A stretch of 64,000 nucleotides of DNA from Kalaharituber pfeilii (GCA_015179045.1 WHUZ01000004.1:1426001-1490000); one strand, 5' to 3'; counted from the first letter of the stretch, positions 40,844 to 51,489 are shown. The notes: generated by a model from the letters alone, not told the origin. Program-made: numbers and translations.

Positions 40844-43800
40844 CTACCCCAGATCGAGGCAGGCAAACCAGTACTCGACCGGGTCACCTTCCACGCCTTC
40901 TTGCTTCCATCCTTTCTCCTCTAGGTCCTCCCAGGACTGCCAGGTGACATGTGCCCCATTTTTGTTCTTCCTCTGGGGCCGCTCCAGTTCTGTGCATCTG
41001 AACACCACATGCTCAGCACTCCATGCCTCACCACATGTACATTGTACCTCCTCGCCACTGACCATCCTCCTCCACATAGCTCCGCCTTTTCCAGTCCGCA
41101 GTCGTGTGTAATTTGTGAGTGCTCTCCTGCCCCATTTCACGAATTTGCCCTTCCCAAACCCTGCACGCTCCCTCTCCTCTTTTCTTTTTCGAACTAACTC
41201 TTGACGCAGCCCACCCTCAGTGGCCTGCCCATCATACCTCATGCACTTGGCCCCCTCTTTGGCCAACATATCTGCCTTCTCATTGCCTTCTATCCCCACG
41301 TGGGCTTTGACCCATGCCAGCTTCACTACATTCGCCTCCCTTAGCCTTTGTCGCCTCTTTGCAATCAGCTCTATCACCCGTGCTAGGTCTGCGGTCCTTG
41401 CCTTGCCAGTTTTTCCTGCTTTCTGGACTGCACTGATAGCTGCCTGAGAGTCTGCGAGTAGTAGCACTTTTGCACTGCCATCAACTGCTTCAAGGGCACT
41501 CTTCATTCCTGAGATCTCGCCGTCCCACACAGTTGCTTTTGTGCCTACCCACCGGGACCCTTCTGACTCACCTGCTGCCACCTGCCTCCAGCACCATCCG
41601 CCACCAACACCACCTTCCTCACTGCGGCTGCCATCTGTGAAAATAGCCACCGAGTCACCCTTAGCCTCATTGATGGCCTTTTCCCATTTGGCTGGGGTGT
41701 CTTCTTTGCACAGCTTGAGGTCAATGACCTCAATGTCTGCCTGCAGTAGGTGTACATCTCGTCCCCAGGACACTCTCTCCTCCTCATCGACCTCGAGAGT
41801 GCTGGCAATCTTTCCAGCTACTGACTCAAATCCATCATTTTTGTCTGTAGCATAACCCAAGCTAAAGTCTCTCCAGTCCCTCCCTCTCTCACCCTCTCTG
41901 TCTGGGTCTGAGGCTACCATTACACTGAAGCTTTCCGGCCATAAATCTCCGACTCCTGTAGGGTCCCTCACTGATCTTAGTGCATATCTTGCTTGGCCTT
42001 GATCGAGAATCGTCGTTACACTCTCTACTCCAGCAATGGCCTCGACCTTTACTCTCGCTGCCCCTCGGACTGCACCAGTGCATTTGCGGAGTGCTTGATA
42101 CTGCAACTTCTCAAACTCCTCTCTCCACTGCTTCTGGCCTCTCCACCCAATTTCGGACCCCCAAAGGGCCACTGCCCTTACCATGCCTGTATAAGCCTTT
42201 CTCCATGAGATAGGACTCATACCCCATTGAGAGTTGCCTAGCCCAGACAGCGCGCCCATGAGTTTCCTGGCTTTCTCGATCCGGCTTTTCCAGTGGAGGT
42301 CGAAATCAAGAGTGCTATCACAAATCACCCCTAGCCACTTGCACCTCTCAACATCTGCCCTTCTCTTGGCCTTCTTACCCATGACTAGGACCTCCTCCTT
42401 TGAGGTCTCCAGTGGTAGATCGTGAGCTTCAGCAACCTCCCTGAGTACTCCTGCAATTCTCTCCCCAATTCTCCTCATATCTTTTCCTCCTTCCCAATCC
42501 AGAATAACACAGTTCATATCATCTACAAATGAGGGCAGCTCCACTTCACAGTCTCTCACGGTTGCAGCTACCTTTGTTTCCATCTCTTCTAGAATTGGTG
42601 CCATGTATATGAGGAACACAACGGGGGATAAAGGCGAGCCCTGCGGCACACCTACATTCGATCTGCCATTGCCCCTCACCTGTCCATCCCATTCCACCTC
42701 AAACTCTCGCTCCCGGAAGAAGGTTTCTAGCCAGGGCAACCATTTCTCAGCTTTAGAACCCTGTACTCGGTGCTTGACCATATCCCAACGTGTGTTCCCC
42801 AAGCCTCCCTTGACATCCTCCATAATCCACACTGCCCCACCGCCACGTGCCAGGGCTCTCTGGCTCTTCACAACTGCCCGAAATAAGGCATCAATTGCAG
42901 ACCTTCCTCTCACTCCTCCAAACTGCCCATGGTGGAATAGTCCAGCTTCTTGCAAGTCATCAGCAACCACCTTCTCCATCAGTTTTCCCACACAATTGAT
43001 GAGTTGAATAGGCCTCCAGCTCTTTGCTTGCGTAAGATCCCTGCCAGACTTCGGGATCATGATCACCTTGCTGAATTGCCAATCCTTCGGCATCCTGGCT
43101 GCAGCCAGCTCAGCAGCCAGCTCCTTCATTAACTGCCCTCCTAGCACTGTTTTATTGACCAGCTTAATGAATCTATAGCTGATGCCATCAGGCCCTGGAG
43201 CTGAACGGCTCGAGGTGCCTGCAAGTGCCTTGCATAGCCTCTCAGTCAGCTTTTTTACATTGGAGGTCCATTCGTCTGTCAGGCTCTGCGGGCCCGAGTT
43301 CACTGGTAGGTCCAATGTTGTCAGTGAAATTGATGCCGCCTGTAAATTCGACGCCGCCAGCGAATTCGACACTACTGGTGAATTCGGCACTGCCGGCGAA
43401 TTCGACACCGCTCGCGAATTCGATGCCGCTGGCGAATTCGATACCGCCGGCAAATTTGGATTTGACATTGCCGGTGAATTTGATACTGCCAGTGAAGTTA
43501 ATGCCGCTGGCGAGGTTGACACTGCTGGCGGATCCGACGTCGCCTGATATTTGAAGTTTCTCTGTACCAGGCCTCTCACCTTCTCCTCGTCTGTCCTCCA
43601 TATATCACCATTGTCACCTACAAGGTCACCCATTTTTCCTCTTAACCTCCAAGGGTCCTTTGCTACTCGGATCACATCCCATGGGTCCTTAGAGCAGTTT
43701 TCCTCTGTAAACCGTTCCCAGCACTCCTTTTTCTTTCGTCTTATGATATACTTGAGGGTCTTAACCCGCTCTTTCCACCGTAGGAGTCTGGCTCTCTCCC

Positions 43801-44365
43801 ATGCTTTGGCTCCCTGTCCCTTCCCCCCTCGGCCCTCCTTCCTCACTGCCTTCGCTGCCTCTTCTACCTCCTTATCCCACCACAACTTACTTCTTGATGA
43901 TGCACGTATCTCCCTCTTCAGACTCTCTCGAAGCTTGCAGGTCTTCTCATATGCAGTCCCTCCTTCAAGGCTTCGGTACCACTCCCATTGTTCTGAAGCC
44001 TTCTTTTGCATGATTCCTTGGATCAAATCTTCTGCCTTATCCCAATCCACTCCTCTTCTTATTTCAGTTTTGCCTTGGCTACTACTACAAGTCCCCCAGA
44101 CTACTGCATGGTCTCCACATAACCACTCTGGATCTTCGTTTTGCCATCCAAATTCCCCATACTTCCAGACTAGATCTAGAACACTCTCTCTGACCTGCCC
44201 TTCAACTTCTCTTGCCCATGTTGAAACCCCTTTTCTTGTTTCCAGAAGCCAGCCTGTGCCTTCCAAACCCTCCTTGAGTGTCCTTCCCCTTGGGTCAGGC
44301 CCTCTGTCTAGTTTGGACCATGCTGGATGGTGTGCATTAAAGTCCCCCAGTAGTACTGTGCTAGA
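40844..44365 (-). CDS. LINE ORF2: reverse transcriptase and RNase H, 5'-truncated but open
   Basis: The frame opens at 44365 with the endonuclease end (STVLLGDFNAHHPAW) and runs without a stop for about 1,170 codons. In order (counting from the Leu codon at 44266): linker; a Pro/Ser/Asn repeat (about 243-318); reverse transcriptase with SAPGPDGISYRF (about 355), EDVKGGLGNTRWD (483), GVPQGSPLSPVVF (539) and FVDD (580, in place of the usual YADD); RNase H with IFTDGSR (875), WDGEISGMKSALE, LLADSQAAI and GIEGNEKADMLAKEG (991); and a C-terminal knuckle C-x-C-x7-H-x4-C. All catalytic Asp/Glu positions I can identify are present. It would copy RNA by target-primed reverse transcription. No start codon remains, so it is probably silent here. 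Confidence 0.9.
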   Translation of the reverse strand, partial: SSTVLLGDFNAHHPAWSKLDRGPDPRGRTLKEGLEGTGWLLETRKGVSTWAREVEGQVRESVLDLVWKYGEFGWQNEDPEWLCGDHAVVWGTCSSSQGKTEIRRGVDWDKAEDLIQGIMQKKASEQWEWYRSLEGGTAYEKTCKLRESLKREIRASSRSKLWWDKEVEEAAKAVRKEGRGGKGQGAKAWERARLLRWKERVKTLKYIIRRKKKECWERFTEENCSKDPWDVIRVAKDPWRLRGKMGDLVGDNGDIWRTDEEKVRGLVQRNFKYQATSDPPAVSTSPAALTSLAVSNSPAMSNPNLPAVSNSPAASNSRAVSNSPAVPNSPVVSNSLAASNLQAASISLTTLDLPVNSGPQSLTDEWTSNVKKLTERLCKALAGTSSRSAPGPDGISYRFIKLVNKTVLGGQLMKELAAELAAARMPKDWQFSKVIMIPKSGRDLTQAKSWRPIQLINCVGKLMEKVVADDLQEAGLFHHGQFGGVRGRSAIDALFRAVVKSQRALARGGGAVWIMEDVKGGLGNTRWDMVKHRVQGSKAEKWLPWLETFFREREFEVEWDGQVRGNGRSNVGVPQGSPLSPVVFLIYMAPILEEMETKVAATVRDCEVELPSFVDDMNCVILDWEGGKDMRRIGERIAGVLREVAEAHDLPLETSKEEVLVMGKKAKRRADVERCKWLGVICDSTLDFDLHWKSRIEKARKLMGALSGLGNSQWGMSPISWRKAYTGMVRAVALWGSEIGWRGQKQWREEFEKLQYQALRKCTGAVRGAARVKVEAIAGVESVTTILDQGQARYALRSVRDPTGVGDLWPESFSVMVASDPDREGERGRDWRDFSLGYATDKNDGFESVAGKIASTLEVDEEERVSWGRDVHLLQADIEVIDLKLCKEDTPAKWEKAINEAKGDSVAIFTDGSRSEEGGVGGGWCWRQVAAGESEGSRWVGTKATVWDGEISGMKSALEAVDGSAKVLLLADSQAAISAVQKAGKTGKARTADLARVIELIAKRRQRLREANVVKLAWVKAHVGIEGNEKADMLAKEGAKCMRYDGQATEGGLRQELVRKRKEERERAGFGKGKFVKWGRRALTNYTRLRTGKGGAMWRRMVSGEEVQCTCGEAWSAEHVVFRCTELERPQRKNKNGAHVTWQSWEDLEEKGWKQEGVEGDPVEYWFACLDLG
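43313..43540 (-). repeat. In-frame minisatellite in the LINE frame
   Basis: About nine imperfect 24-27 bp units encode PAVSNSPAVSNSPAA-type residues between the N-terminal linker and the reverse transcriptase. All units keep the frame. Confidence 0.8.
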
Positions 44366-44400
44366 CTATTGAATCCTCCCATCCTTACGACTTTATCCCT

Positions 44401-44460
44401 GTTTTTTTTGTTTTTTTTGTATTACGTAACCCCGCACATCGCTTCTCGCTGTGGCAGAGA
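44401..44460 (-). mobile_element. Lineage B tail, divergent
   Basis: T tract, GTATTACGTAACCCCGC, then CGCTGTGGCAGAG. Adjacent to the next tail. Confidence 0.65.
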
Positions 44461-46440
44461 TTTTTTTTTTTTTTTTAAAAAAAAAATAAAAATATTAATC
44501 GCGTGCCTGCCTTAGGGCTATGGCGAGGTTTAGTTACATGAGAGATAAATGGACATAAATAAGATATGAAATAACGAGATGAAAGAGAAATGAAATAAGA
44601 TATAAAGTCACGACAAATCCGAAACCCTGATAGTGGGGGTAAAAGGACCAGATTACAGACTAGTGGGACTAACAGTGGACTGGGAACTGAAGTTTCAAAA
44701 ACACCACAGAAAACGCCTACAACTTGGTAAAGCCGTATGGAACGCAGCGGCGAAATTAACCCTTCTAGCCCCAGATAAGAAACGACAGATATACACTGGT
44801 GCAGCCCGCAGTATCGCCACATGGAGCATTGGGCGTGGCAAGACTACGCGAAGGGAGCTTCATACAAAATAAAAGCCAGAGACATGGAGAAGTGGCAGTA
44901 CGGAATTGCCCAGAAGATCACCACCGCCGCATGGGGCACGAGACGCGACCTGGTGGAGGGACTCTGGAATCGATCCACACATTTATAGAGGGAGAACGAA
45001 GAAGAGTAGAAGCGCGATCCCTACGCTTCCACGACGAGCCTCTACGAGAGGAGACACAGGACAGCCGACACCTGAGAGGATCTCGAAACCACAGACCCCC
45101 TCTCCCGTCAGCCCTCCTACCCACCCTTCCAGCAGACATTGACAAGGAGGACTGGGAGAAGACCATAGCAGACGCAGAAGACGAGGGCTGGCACGCCTTT
45201 TACACAGACGGGAGCCGGATCGACAATTTCACCGGCTCAGGCACACACGGAAATGGCCACTCGACCTCACTATACCTAGGCTCACAGTGCACGGTTAACG
45301 ACGCAGAGCTTATAGCGATGGGTGAGGCACTAGAACAACAAGAGGGAGAGCTGCTGATCATTACGGACTCCAAGGTGGCCATCACAAACTCCAGAGCATA
45401 GCCCGGGGAGACCCTACGCACGAAGGGCCGCCCAATTGGTCACGGAGAGATGGGACACCAGAGCCCAGAGAGGTGACCTCGACACAGCAATAATGTGGGT
45501 GAAAAGCCACAAGGGTGTCCAGGGGAACGCGGAAGCGGACAGAGCGGCAAAGATAGGGACGCATCTACAGTACCAGGACGAAGTCATCACCGAAGCAGGG
45601 ATACGACGACTATCAAGATCCTGGAGAGCTGCGGAGAGGAACCGTCTTGAACTAAGATACAGACAATTAACAAGGCTGGGGCGGAGAGTCTCAACACTGG
45701 CCGGCATAATAGGCGGGAAGGGGCTGAGAAAGTGGCAACACACAATCGGCAAAGCAGATAGCCCGGAATGCCGGTGGTGCGGAGAAGAGGAGGAGTCCAC
45801 CACACACGTGCGCAAGAGGTGCAAGGTATGGCAAGGAAAATGGCCAGGAGGGATGGTAGACCTAACCAAGCCATCCAAGAGCAAGGACAAGGACCCATTG
45901 GCAGAGATATTAGAATGGACGGGACTATGACTTTCTTCAATTTTCTTACTACGGTCTTCTTCCATTGATTATGGGGAGTCGTCATTATAGTTTTCATTAT
46001 CGGGGACGGAGATATTTTTTCGTTTAATTTTATTTGTACTTAATCTCGCCATAGCCCCTACGGCGGCACGCGAGTAACGATATATATATAAACAAAAAAT
46101 AAAAAAGTCATGATATAACTATCGCCCCATCCATTCCAGTAAAGATCTGATCGGGTCCCCTTCATCTCCGTCCTCCTTTGGTGGCTTGAATAGTGCATCC
46201 CTGCCCCCTGGCCATCGTGTTTTCCGCACCCGGCACCTGTCTAGTACGTGGGTGGTTGTTTCCTCCTCTTCTCCGCACCATCTGCATTCCGGACCGTCGG
46301 TTTTCCCTAGTCTGTATTGTCAATGTCTCAGTCCCTTGCCCCCCAGAAGGCCAGCCAATGTCGCCACCCCGTGCCCCATTTTTTGTAGTGGGCTGTAGGT
46401 CATGCCTAGTCTGTTTCGTTCCTGTGGCAGAGTCCCTGGG
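44461..46440 (-). mobile_element. Lineage A LINE fragment split by a younger LINE
   Basis: The 3' end and UTR are at 44461-44613 and the knuckle-coding part at 46114-46440 (antisense of CRWCGEEEETTTHVLDRC-type residues). The plus-strand element 44614-46103 separates the two. Confidence 0.8.
44614..46103 (+). mobile_element. Longest lineage A LINE copy (RT thumb to tail), decayed
   Basis: Flanks AAAGTCACGA and AAAGTCATGA (44604-44613 and 46104-46113). It encodes the end of the reverse transcriptase (YRLVGLTVDWELKFQ), then RNase H (GWHAFYTDGSR, VNDAELIAMGEAL, LLIITDSKVAIT; IMWVKSHKGVQGNAEADRAA) and the knuckle CRWCGEEEESTTHVRKRC. At least three frame breaks (near 44830, 45000, 45400). The 3' UTR ends in CTCGC/GCGAG with GCCCC, TAACGATATATATA and an A-rich tail. 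Confidence 0.88.
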
Positions 46441-46880
46441 CCGAAGTCCTTATGGCCCGGAGACAAACGAGGTAAAAAAGAGGTACGAGAGTCATAATCT
46501 TGATATACATAGCGTTACTATTATCTCATAGATAGTTATAATAGCTTACTATATAATGGCTTACTTTAACCTTAACTCATAAGTATGCATATACATCTAT
46601 ATTGGTACCTCTAGGTACATTCATGATCCTGACTAGACTAGAGATTTGCAGCTAGACGGTCTTCCTCAGGAACTGTAACGGGATATTGTATAGCGAGCCG
46701 GGTAAATAGCGCCACGCTAAGGTGACCTCTGACAAGCATTTCGGGATGTCGGTACAATGTATACGGGTAAAAAGGATGCAACCTGAGTGCATATTGCAGT
46801 CTCAAAAAGTGTATATAAGTGGTGTTCATGGCTGCGTGTCCTCCTTTCCTTTTCTCTTTACGCAACCTCTTGTATTCAGT
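46441..46880. other. No gene seen
   Basis: AT-rich spacer. Confidence 0.4.
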
Positions 46881-46936
46881 TTTTTTTTTTTTTTTTTATA
46901 TCATTAATCGCTTGCCGCGCTATGGGCTATGGCGAT
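46881..46936 (-). mobile_element. Lineage A hairpin insertion
   Basis: Poly(T), ATATCATTAATCGCTTGCC, GCGC/GGGC and GGCGAT. The flanks TTGTATTCAGTTT and TTGTGATTAGTTT look like a decayed duplication. Confidence 0.75.
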
Positions 46937-47229
46937 TTGTGATTAGTTTCTACTAAGTAGAGTGGTTACCTGCTGTGCCGATCCACTGAACTGCTGTCCT
47001 GCTGTGAACCGCTGAACCGCCTTACTGCTGCAAACTGCTGAACTGTCGCCTGCTGCCTCCTGCCTGTGCTCCGTAGATCGCCGTCATCCACGGGCTCCAG
47101 ACCACGACCGCCGTTACAGGAACACCACGTACTTTTCAGGAGCCTTGTCGGTTCGTCAACCAATAATGTCCGTGGCCAGGCTAGAACAGCTGCACAGGTG
47201 CCTGTCTACGGGCAATAAGGATTGGTGCA

Positions 47230-47297
47230 GGGACTCTGCGATAGCGGATAGTGGTAAGCGGGGTTGTGTGATAGGGAAAAAAAAAAAAAAAAAAGCT
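47230..47297 (+). mobile_element. Lineage B tail, divergent
   Basis: CTCTGCGATAGCGG...AAGCGGGGTTGTGTGATAGGG and poly(A). No clear duplication. Confidence 0.6.
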
Positions 47298-47428
47298 ACG
47301 ATCGGGCCTCTGCCAAGCCATCTCTATACCAATAAGTACTTAGCGAGGCTACCTTTGCTCCATAAGGCAACTGCTTTACGCTGCTACCTGATAGGGTATC
47401 TCTGCCTCTAGACGCGACGTCATGGATT

Positions 47429-47485
47429 TTTTTTTTTTTTTTTTTTATTTCATTAATCGCATGCCGCCTCGAAGGCTATGGCGAT
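47429..47485 (-). mobile_element. Lineage A hairpin-only insertion (57 bp)
   Basis: Perfect 13-bp duplication GACGTCATGGATT (47416-47428 and 47486-47498). The inner stem is GCCT with AGGC, a compensated pair relative to GCCC/GGGC. Confidence 0.92.
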
Positions 47486-47498
47486 GACGTCATGGATT

Positions 47499-47787
47499 GG
47501 CTCATGCTGCAGCTTACCCCGCTTCAGCTGCTGCATGACTCTGGCAGCCAGGAATATCAATGGATCGACGACTCGCCATCTCCTGACTGCCTCGTATGCA
47601 TTTCTCTAGGTGCGGACAAAATCGGCTCTCTTGACAGCGCACTGGTCCACTTGGGCAATCTAGGATCTCGGGCCCCTGTCGCTTTGCCGCTATGGGCGAC
47701 CAACCCCACAGTGCACACATCCGCTTAGTATTCCGGGATTACAACATGGCGTCGCCTAATTTCTCACTCACAGGGCACCCAAACCTA
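47499..47787. other. Open frames on both strands, not called
   Basis: A 78-codon plus frame (47492-47728) overlaps a 68-codon minus frame. No family recognised. Confidence 0.3.
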
Positions 47788-49949
47788 ACGTGCCCGAAGT
47801 GGTAACGATCTGCCCCCCTGTAACGATCCATTCTCTGGGCACTCCTCGTCAAACATTCCTCGCTCTACTACTTATTTTGGATATATTGCAACTATAGAAA
47901 TTGCTTAACATTATACCAATTTGACATCGCTGAATCAGAATTTGGTATCATAATGAGGAAAAAATCAAAATTCCATTATTTACAACCAAATTCATTATTA
48001 TTCACCTAATTTGAGCTCTCCCTGTATATAGTATAGCTCAACATTCTCGAAATCAGGAAAATAATATAGAAAACTAGTAATTCTCATCCATCTAGGGCTG
48101 GTCTTTTTATTAAAAGTCAATATTGCATATACAGATCATGTGGGATGCAGTGCACCTTCAATTGTATAGAAGTAGTTTATGTTCCTGAGCTAATCTCTAT
48201 ACCTTGATCTGACCTTCAGTGTTCCTAGACTCCTCAAGTGATTCAGGAATACCGGGACTTGAAGTTGTAGTAGTTGAAGCACTAGGGGTGGTAACAGTAA
48301 CTCCTTCTGAGGTGCCAGGTATGACAGAAGAGACCTATGGCTCAAATCTGCTATTGGAACCTTCTTCTACCCACCCCCCCTTCTAGTATTCAGACCCTCC
48401 TATCTCATGAACTAAAGATCTTTCCCAGCCCCAGCCTTGCATGTGAGTTCCTCTATGGTGTCTTTTTGTAACTTGTTCAGCTGCAGCCATCTCTCTCTAT
48501 TTTCGTTCTTCTTTTGCCTTGCTGTCATGGGTCACCTCGGGTGGCCGATAGAGCGTATATGCGGCGTATGCGAAATGCGACAGCAAATATATGGGATGCA
48601 GGTGCGTATTGCTAAATGAGCTATGCAGAGGACTAGTAAACGTCACTAGTCAAGTGTTTTTTCACTGATCTGGTGGGATGCGGTTCTCTACCCAAGACGC
48701 CCAAGACGTTATATTCACTCACTTCCTCCTAAGCCGCCTCGAGCTGAAGTTAAAGCAATACTGGAAATAGAAGGAAAAAATAGTAGGAGATGTCGAAAAG
48801 GAAACAGAGAGTCCCAGCGAAGGTCAGAAAGGAGGAAGAGAAACTTCAGAAGGTGCGAAAATAGTTTAGGATAAGAAAGAAGCCGCTGATATGCAAAGTA
48901 GTTAGCAGCGATGGATCGAGAAAGTAAGGCAAAAGAGGAACGAAAATAGAGAGAGATGGCTGCAGCTGAACAAGTTACAAAAAGATACCATAGAGGAACT
49001 CACATGCAAGGCTGGGGCTGGGAAAGATCTTTAGTTCATGAGATAGGATAGTCTGAATACTAGAAGGGGGGGTGGGTAGAAGAAGGTTCCAATAGCAGAT
49101 TTGAGCCATAGGTCTCTTCTGTCATACCTGGCACCTCAGAAGGAGTTACTGTTACCACCCCTAGTGCTTCAACTACTACAACTTCAAGTCCCGGTATTCC
49201 TGAATCACTTGAGGAGTCTAGGAACACTGAAGGTCAGATCAAGGTATAGAGATTAGCTCATGAATATAAACTACTTCTATACAATTGAAGGTGCATTGCA
49301 TCTCACATGATCTGTATATGCAATATTGACTTTTAATAAAAAGACCAGCCCTAAATAGATGAGAAATTACTAGTTTTCTATATAACTTTTCTGATTTCGA
49401 GAATGTTGAGCTATACTATATACAGGGAGGACTCAAATTAGGTAAATAATGAGAAATTTAGTTGTAAATATTGGAATTTTGATTTTTTCCTCATTATGAT
49501 AGCAAATTCTGATTCAGCGATGTCAAATTGGTATAATGTTAAGCAATTTCTATAGTTGCAATATATTCAAATAAAAGTACCGTATTAACTCACATAAGAG
49601 CAAGAAAACAAACGCGCGCTAGTTCGGTCTTGGCAGGACTCAGGCGCCATTAATCACGCTAGCGCGCTGTTCGTGCAATCTTGGCATTACTAAGCACGGC
49701 TAATCTCCAGCTTCTCTACCAATCTCCGTGGTGTTGAGGTTAGCATCGCGGTAATTCGGGGATCATTACGTGCCCGTGCGTGATACACGCGCACTGGCGC
49801 TGAGAATTTTGCCAAGACCGAACTAGCGCGCGTTTGTTTTCTTGCTCTTATGTGAGTTAATACGGTAGTAGAGTGAGGAATGCATGACGAGGAGTGCCCA
49901 GAGAGTGGATCGTTACAGGGGGGGAAGATCGTTACCACATCGGGCACGC
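47788..49949. mobile_element. Foldback DNA element with arms of about 0.7 kb
   Basis: The left arm (47788-48525) matches the reverse complement of the right arm (about 48922-49949). Ends read ACGTGCCCGAAGTGG and the complement of GCGTGCCCGATGTGG, flanked by TA on both sides, as for Tc1/mariner/pogo insertions. The unique centre (about 48526-48921) holds a short Arg/Lys/Glu-rich frame (PPKPPRAEVKAILEIEGK) that may be the end of a transposase. A MITE sits in the right arm at 49580-49865. Confidence 0.82.
49580..49865. mobile_element. MITE derived from the pogo-like element
   Basis: Inverted ends start CCGTATTAACTCACATAAG and run for over 55 bp; TA flanks (49578-49579, 49866-49867). Internally it matches, in reverse, the right end of 55427-58379 (GGCGCCATTAATC, AATCTCCAGCTTCTCTAC), then joins directly to its left end (GTGGTGTTGAGGTTAGCATC). 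Confidence 0.92.
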
Positions 49950-50061
49950 TATGTCGCCTTTTAACATTAGTGGGGCATTAGTGGGAATGGCGGGGCAGCT
50001 TAGAATTCTTTTTGTTATTGTGGGAGGGGGTAACATAACCTGGCACACAGGCTACCAGCCT

Positions 50062-50119
50062 GCCCTGCCTTGGAGAACAGCCGCATGCCGGGTCATGTGA
50101 CATTTAAAAAAAAAAAAAA
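50062..50119 (+). mobile_element. Lineage B hairpin-only insertion (58 bp)
   Basis: Perfect 13-bp duplication AGGCTACCAGCCT (50049-50061 and 50120-50132). GCCCTGCCTTGG...GCCGGGTCATGTGA, then poly(A). Confidence 0.9.
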
Positions 50120-50132
50120 AGGCTACCAGCCT

Positions 50133-50634
50133 ACGGTAATCACAGATATCCATCCCCACGCAATTTGACCTTGCTAATGAAATCGCACCAAATAGATACA
50201 AATTGTTCTTGCAATAATAAAAGGTAGGTTATGAAATCCATAGAACCCCCCTGCTACTGCTTTGTGCGCTCCAGGAATTCCCGAGCAGCCCACCAAAGAG
50301 CAGGTATGTTGTTAAGCCCTAGAGGTTGGCTTAAACCAAGTTGTGAGTGTCTGTTCCTTTGGTGTATGCTATGGGTATCAATGCTCGCCGCTTTCTAGTA
50401 GGAAGGTTGACTGTTAGGGCCCTGATGACGGATCTGAATCTACTGATTTACTTCTAATTTATATTCTTCTCCCACGGCCCCTGCTTCTTACATTCCTAAT
50501 TCATCACTACCACCACTATCCCATTCGAAGTGATTTAATTAGTAGCGAAGTTCAAGACTCCGAACCAGCTGCCAAGACTATATGACTGATTTACCACACG
50601 TTTCTATACTCAAAACCTTGCTATAGTGGAAACA
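50133..50634. other. No gene seen
   Basis: Plain sequence without a supportable frame. Confidence 0.35.
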
Positions 50635-50689
50635 CAGATTCCCATAGCCCTTTGGGCGGCATGCGATAACTGATATATAAAAGAAAAAG
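50635..50689 (+). mobile_element. Lineage A hairpin insertion (55 bp)
   Basis: Duplication GTGGAAACA (50626-50634 and 50690-50698). The inner stem is GCCC/GGGC; the 3' arm is GCGAT. Confidence 0.82.
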
Positions 50690-50958
50690 GTGGAAACAAA
50701 GGGCTAAATTTTGGTGTTCATGATAGCAAGGTCGGACTGTAATTGCACGTTGGCAGTGCTCATACATAGCTGTCGCATATTGCATGTTCGCGACGTGTCA
50801 TATCATATGCGCCAGGATTCGCCACTCCACCGTGCCTTCCCCACTGCGGCCACGGTGACCCCATAAAAGTCAAGAATGGAAACACAACACTCAGGTAAAC
50901 AAGATTCAGGACAGCATAAAGACAAGGAGAAGCACTAACAGACAAGATAACAAACAAG

Positions 50959-51432
50959 TTAAACCATGGTAAGCTCAAGAGTCTGGACTCGCCCGGTAAA
51001 AACAAGGACGGCGAGATCGACAGGATGGTTGCGAACTAAGTTTTTGAGATCTTCAGAAACATTAGAGGAAAACTCCATACTAACGCTATACTCACTGTAG
51101 GTTCTTTTTCCGCTCCAGAATGATGCTACCTCACTAAAGTGAAGAAGGAAGAGAGTAAATTCACTTCCTTCCTCAAGTACCCCAATTGTATAGTTTCCAG
51201 TACTAGATGCGCTGGTACCATTCTTGAGGGTGTTTATATGTCTTATGGCGCTCTTAGTGGTTCCATAAGACTTCATCCACGTGTCAAGAATAGCTGCATG
51301 CTGGGTAGAGACGATGGTGGTTTGGGAAACCGATCCGCGGTAATCGATGTTTCCTTCTTGTAGTTCCCTTGCCAAAATTTCGGCATTTTCTTTGCTGGCT
51401 TTGACCTGGAGAATAAGCTTGCGGTTGCTCAT
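50959..51432 (-). CDS. Small protein of unknown function with a 5' UTR intron
   Basis: A 157-residue frame starting MSNRKLILQVKASKENAEIL. I chose the ATG at 51432 because a spliced leader ends just before it: a GTGAGTAAG donor near 51489, a TTTACTAAT branch site and a CCAAG acceptor a few bases upstream of the ATG. The ATG ten codons earlier would lie in the intron. A TATA-like TATATAG is about 270 bp upstream on the minus strand (near 51703). The protein alternates strand-like segments (YTIGVLEEGSEFTLFLLHFS, PVDLAVLVFTGRVQTLEL) and has no signal peptide or membrane helix. The opening suggests a small alpha/beta or beta-sandwich fold. No family recognised. Confidence 0.65.
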   Translation of the reverse strand: MSNRKLILQVKASKENAEILARELQEGNIDYRGSVSQTTIVSTQHAAILDTWMKSYGTTKSAIRHINTLKNGTSASSTGNYTIGVLEEGSEFTLFLLHFSEVASFWSGKRTYSEYSVSMEFSSNVSEDLKNLVRNHPVDLAVLVFTGRVQTLELTMV

Positions 51433-51489
51433 GTTCGCTTGGAAAATTAGTAAAAGATTCAAAAAAAAACAAGTAATTTCTTACTCACC

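Larger units (their letters stand above)
40681..44370 (-). mobile_element. Lineage B LINE, 5'-truncated
   Basis: Poly(T) at 40681, then the lineage B end in reverse (TTCACGTAACCCCGC ... CCTATGGCAGGGAC), about 90 bp of 3' UTR, and one long open frame. The 5' end is lost inside the endonuclease domain near 44370. I found no clear target-site duplication, as the upstream flank is itself made of two further tails (44401-44530). Confidence 0.88.

Noticed and set aside
41949..44372. Plus-strand frames across the B LINE (for example 43551-44372)
   Set aside because: They lie opposite a frame with complete RT and RNase H motifs.
40681..44600. A target-site duplication for the B LINE (AGAGATTT at both sides)
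   Set aside because: The match lies in short A/T-tract sequence next to two other tails and could be coincidence.
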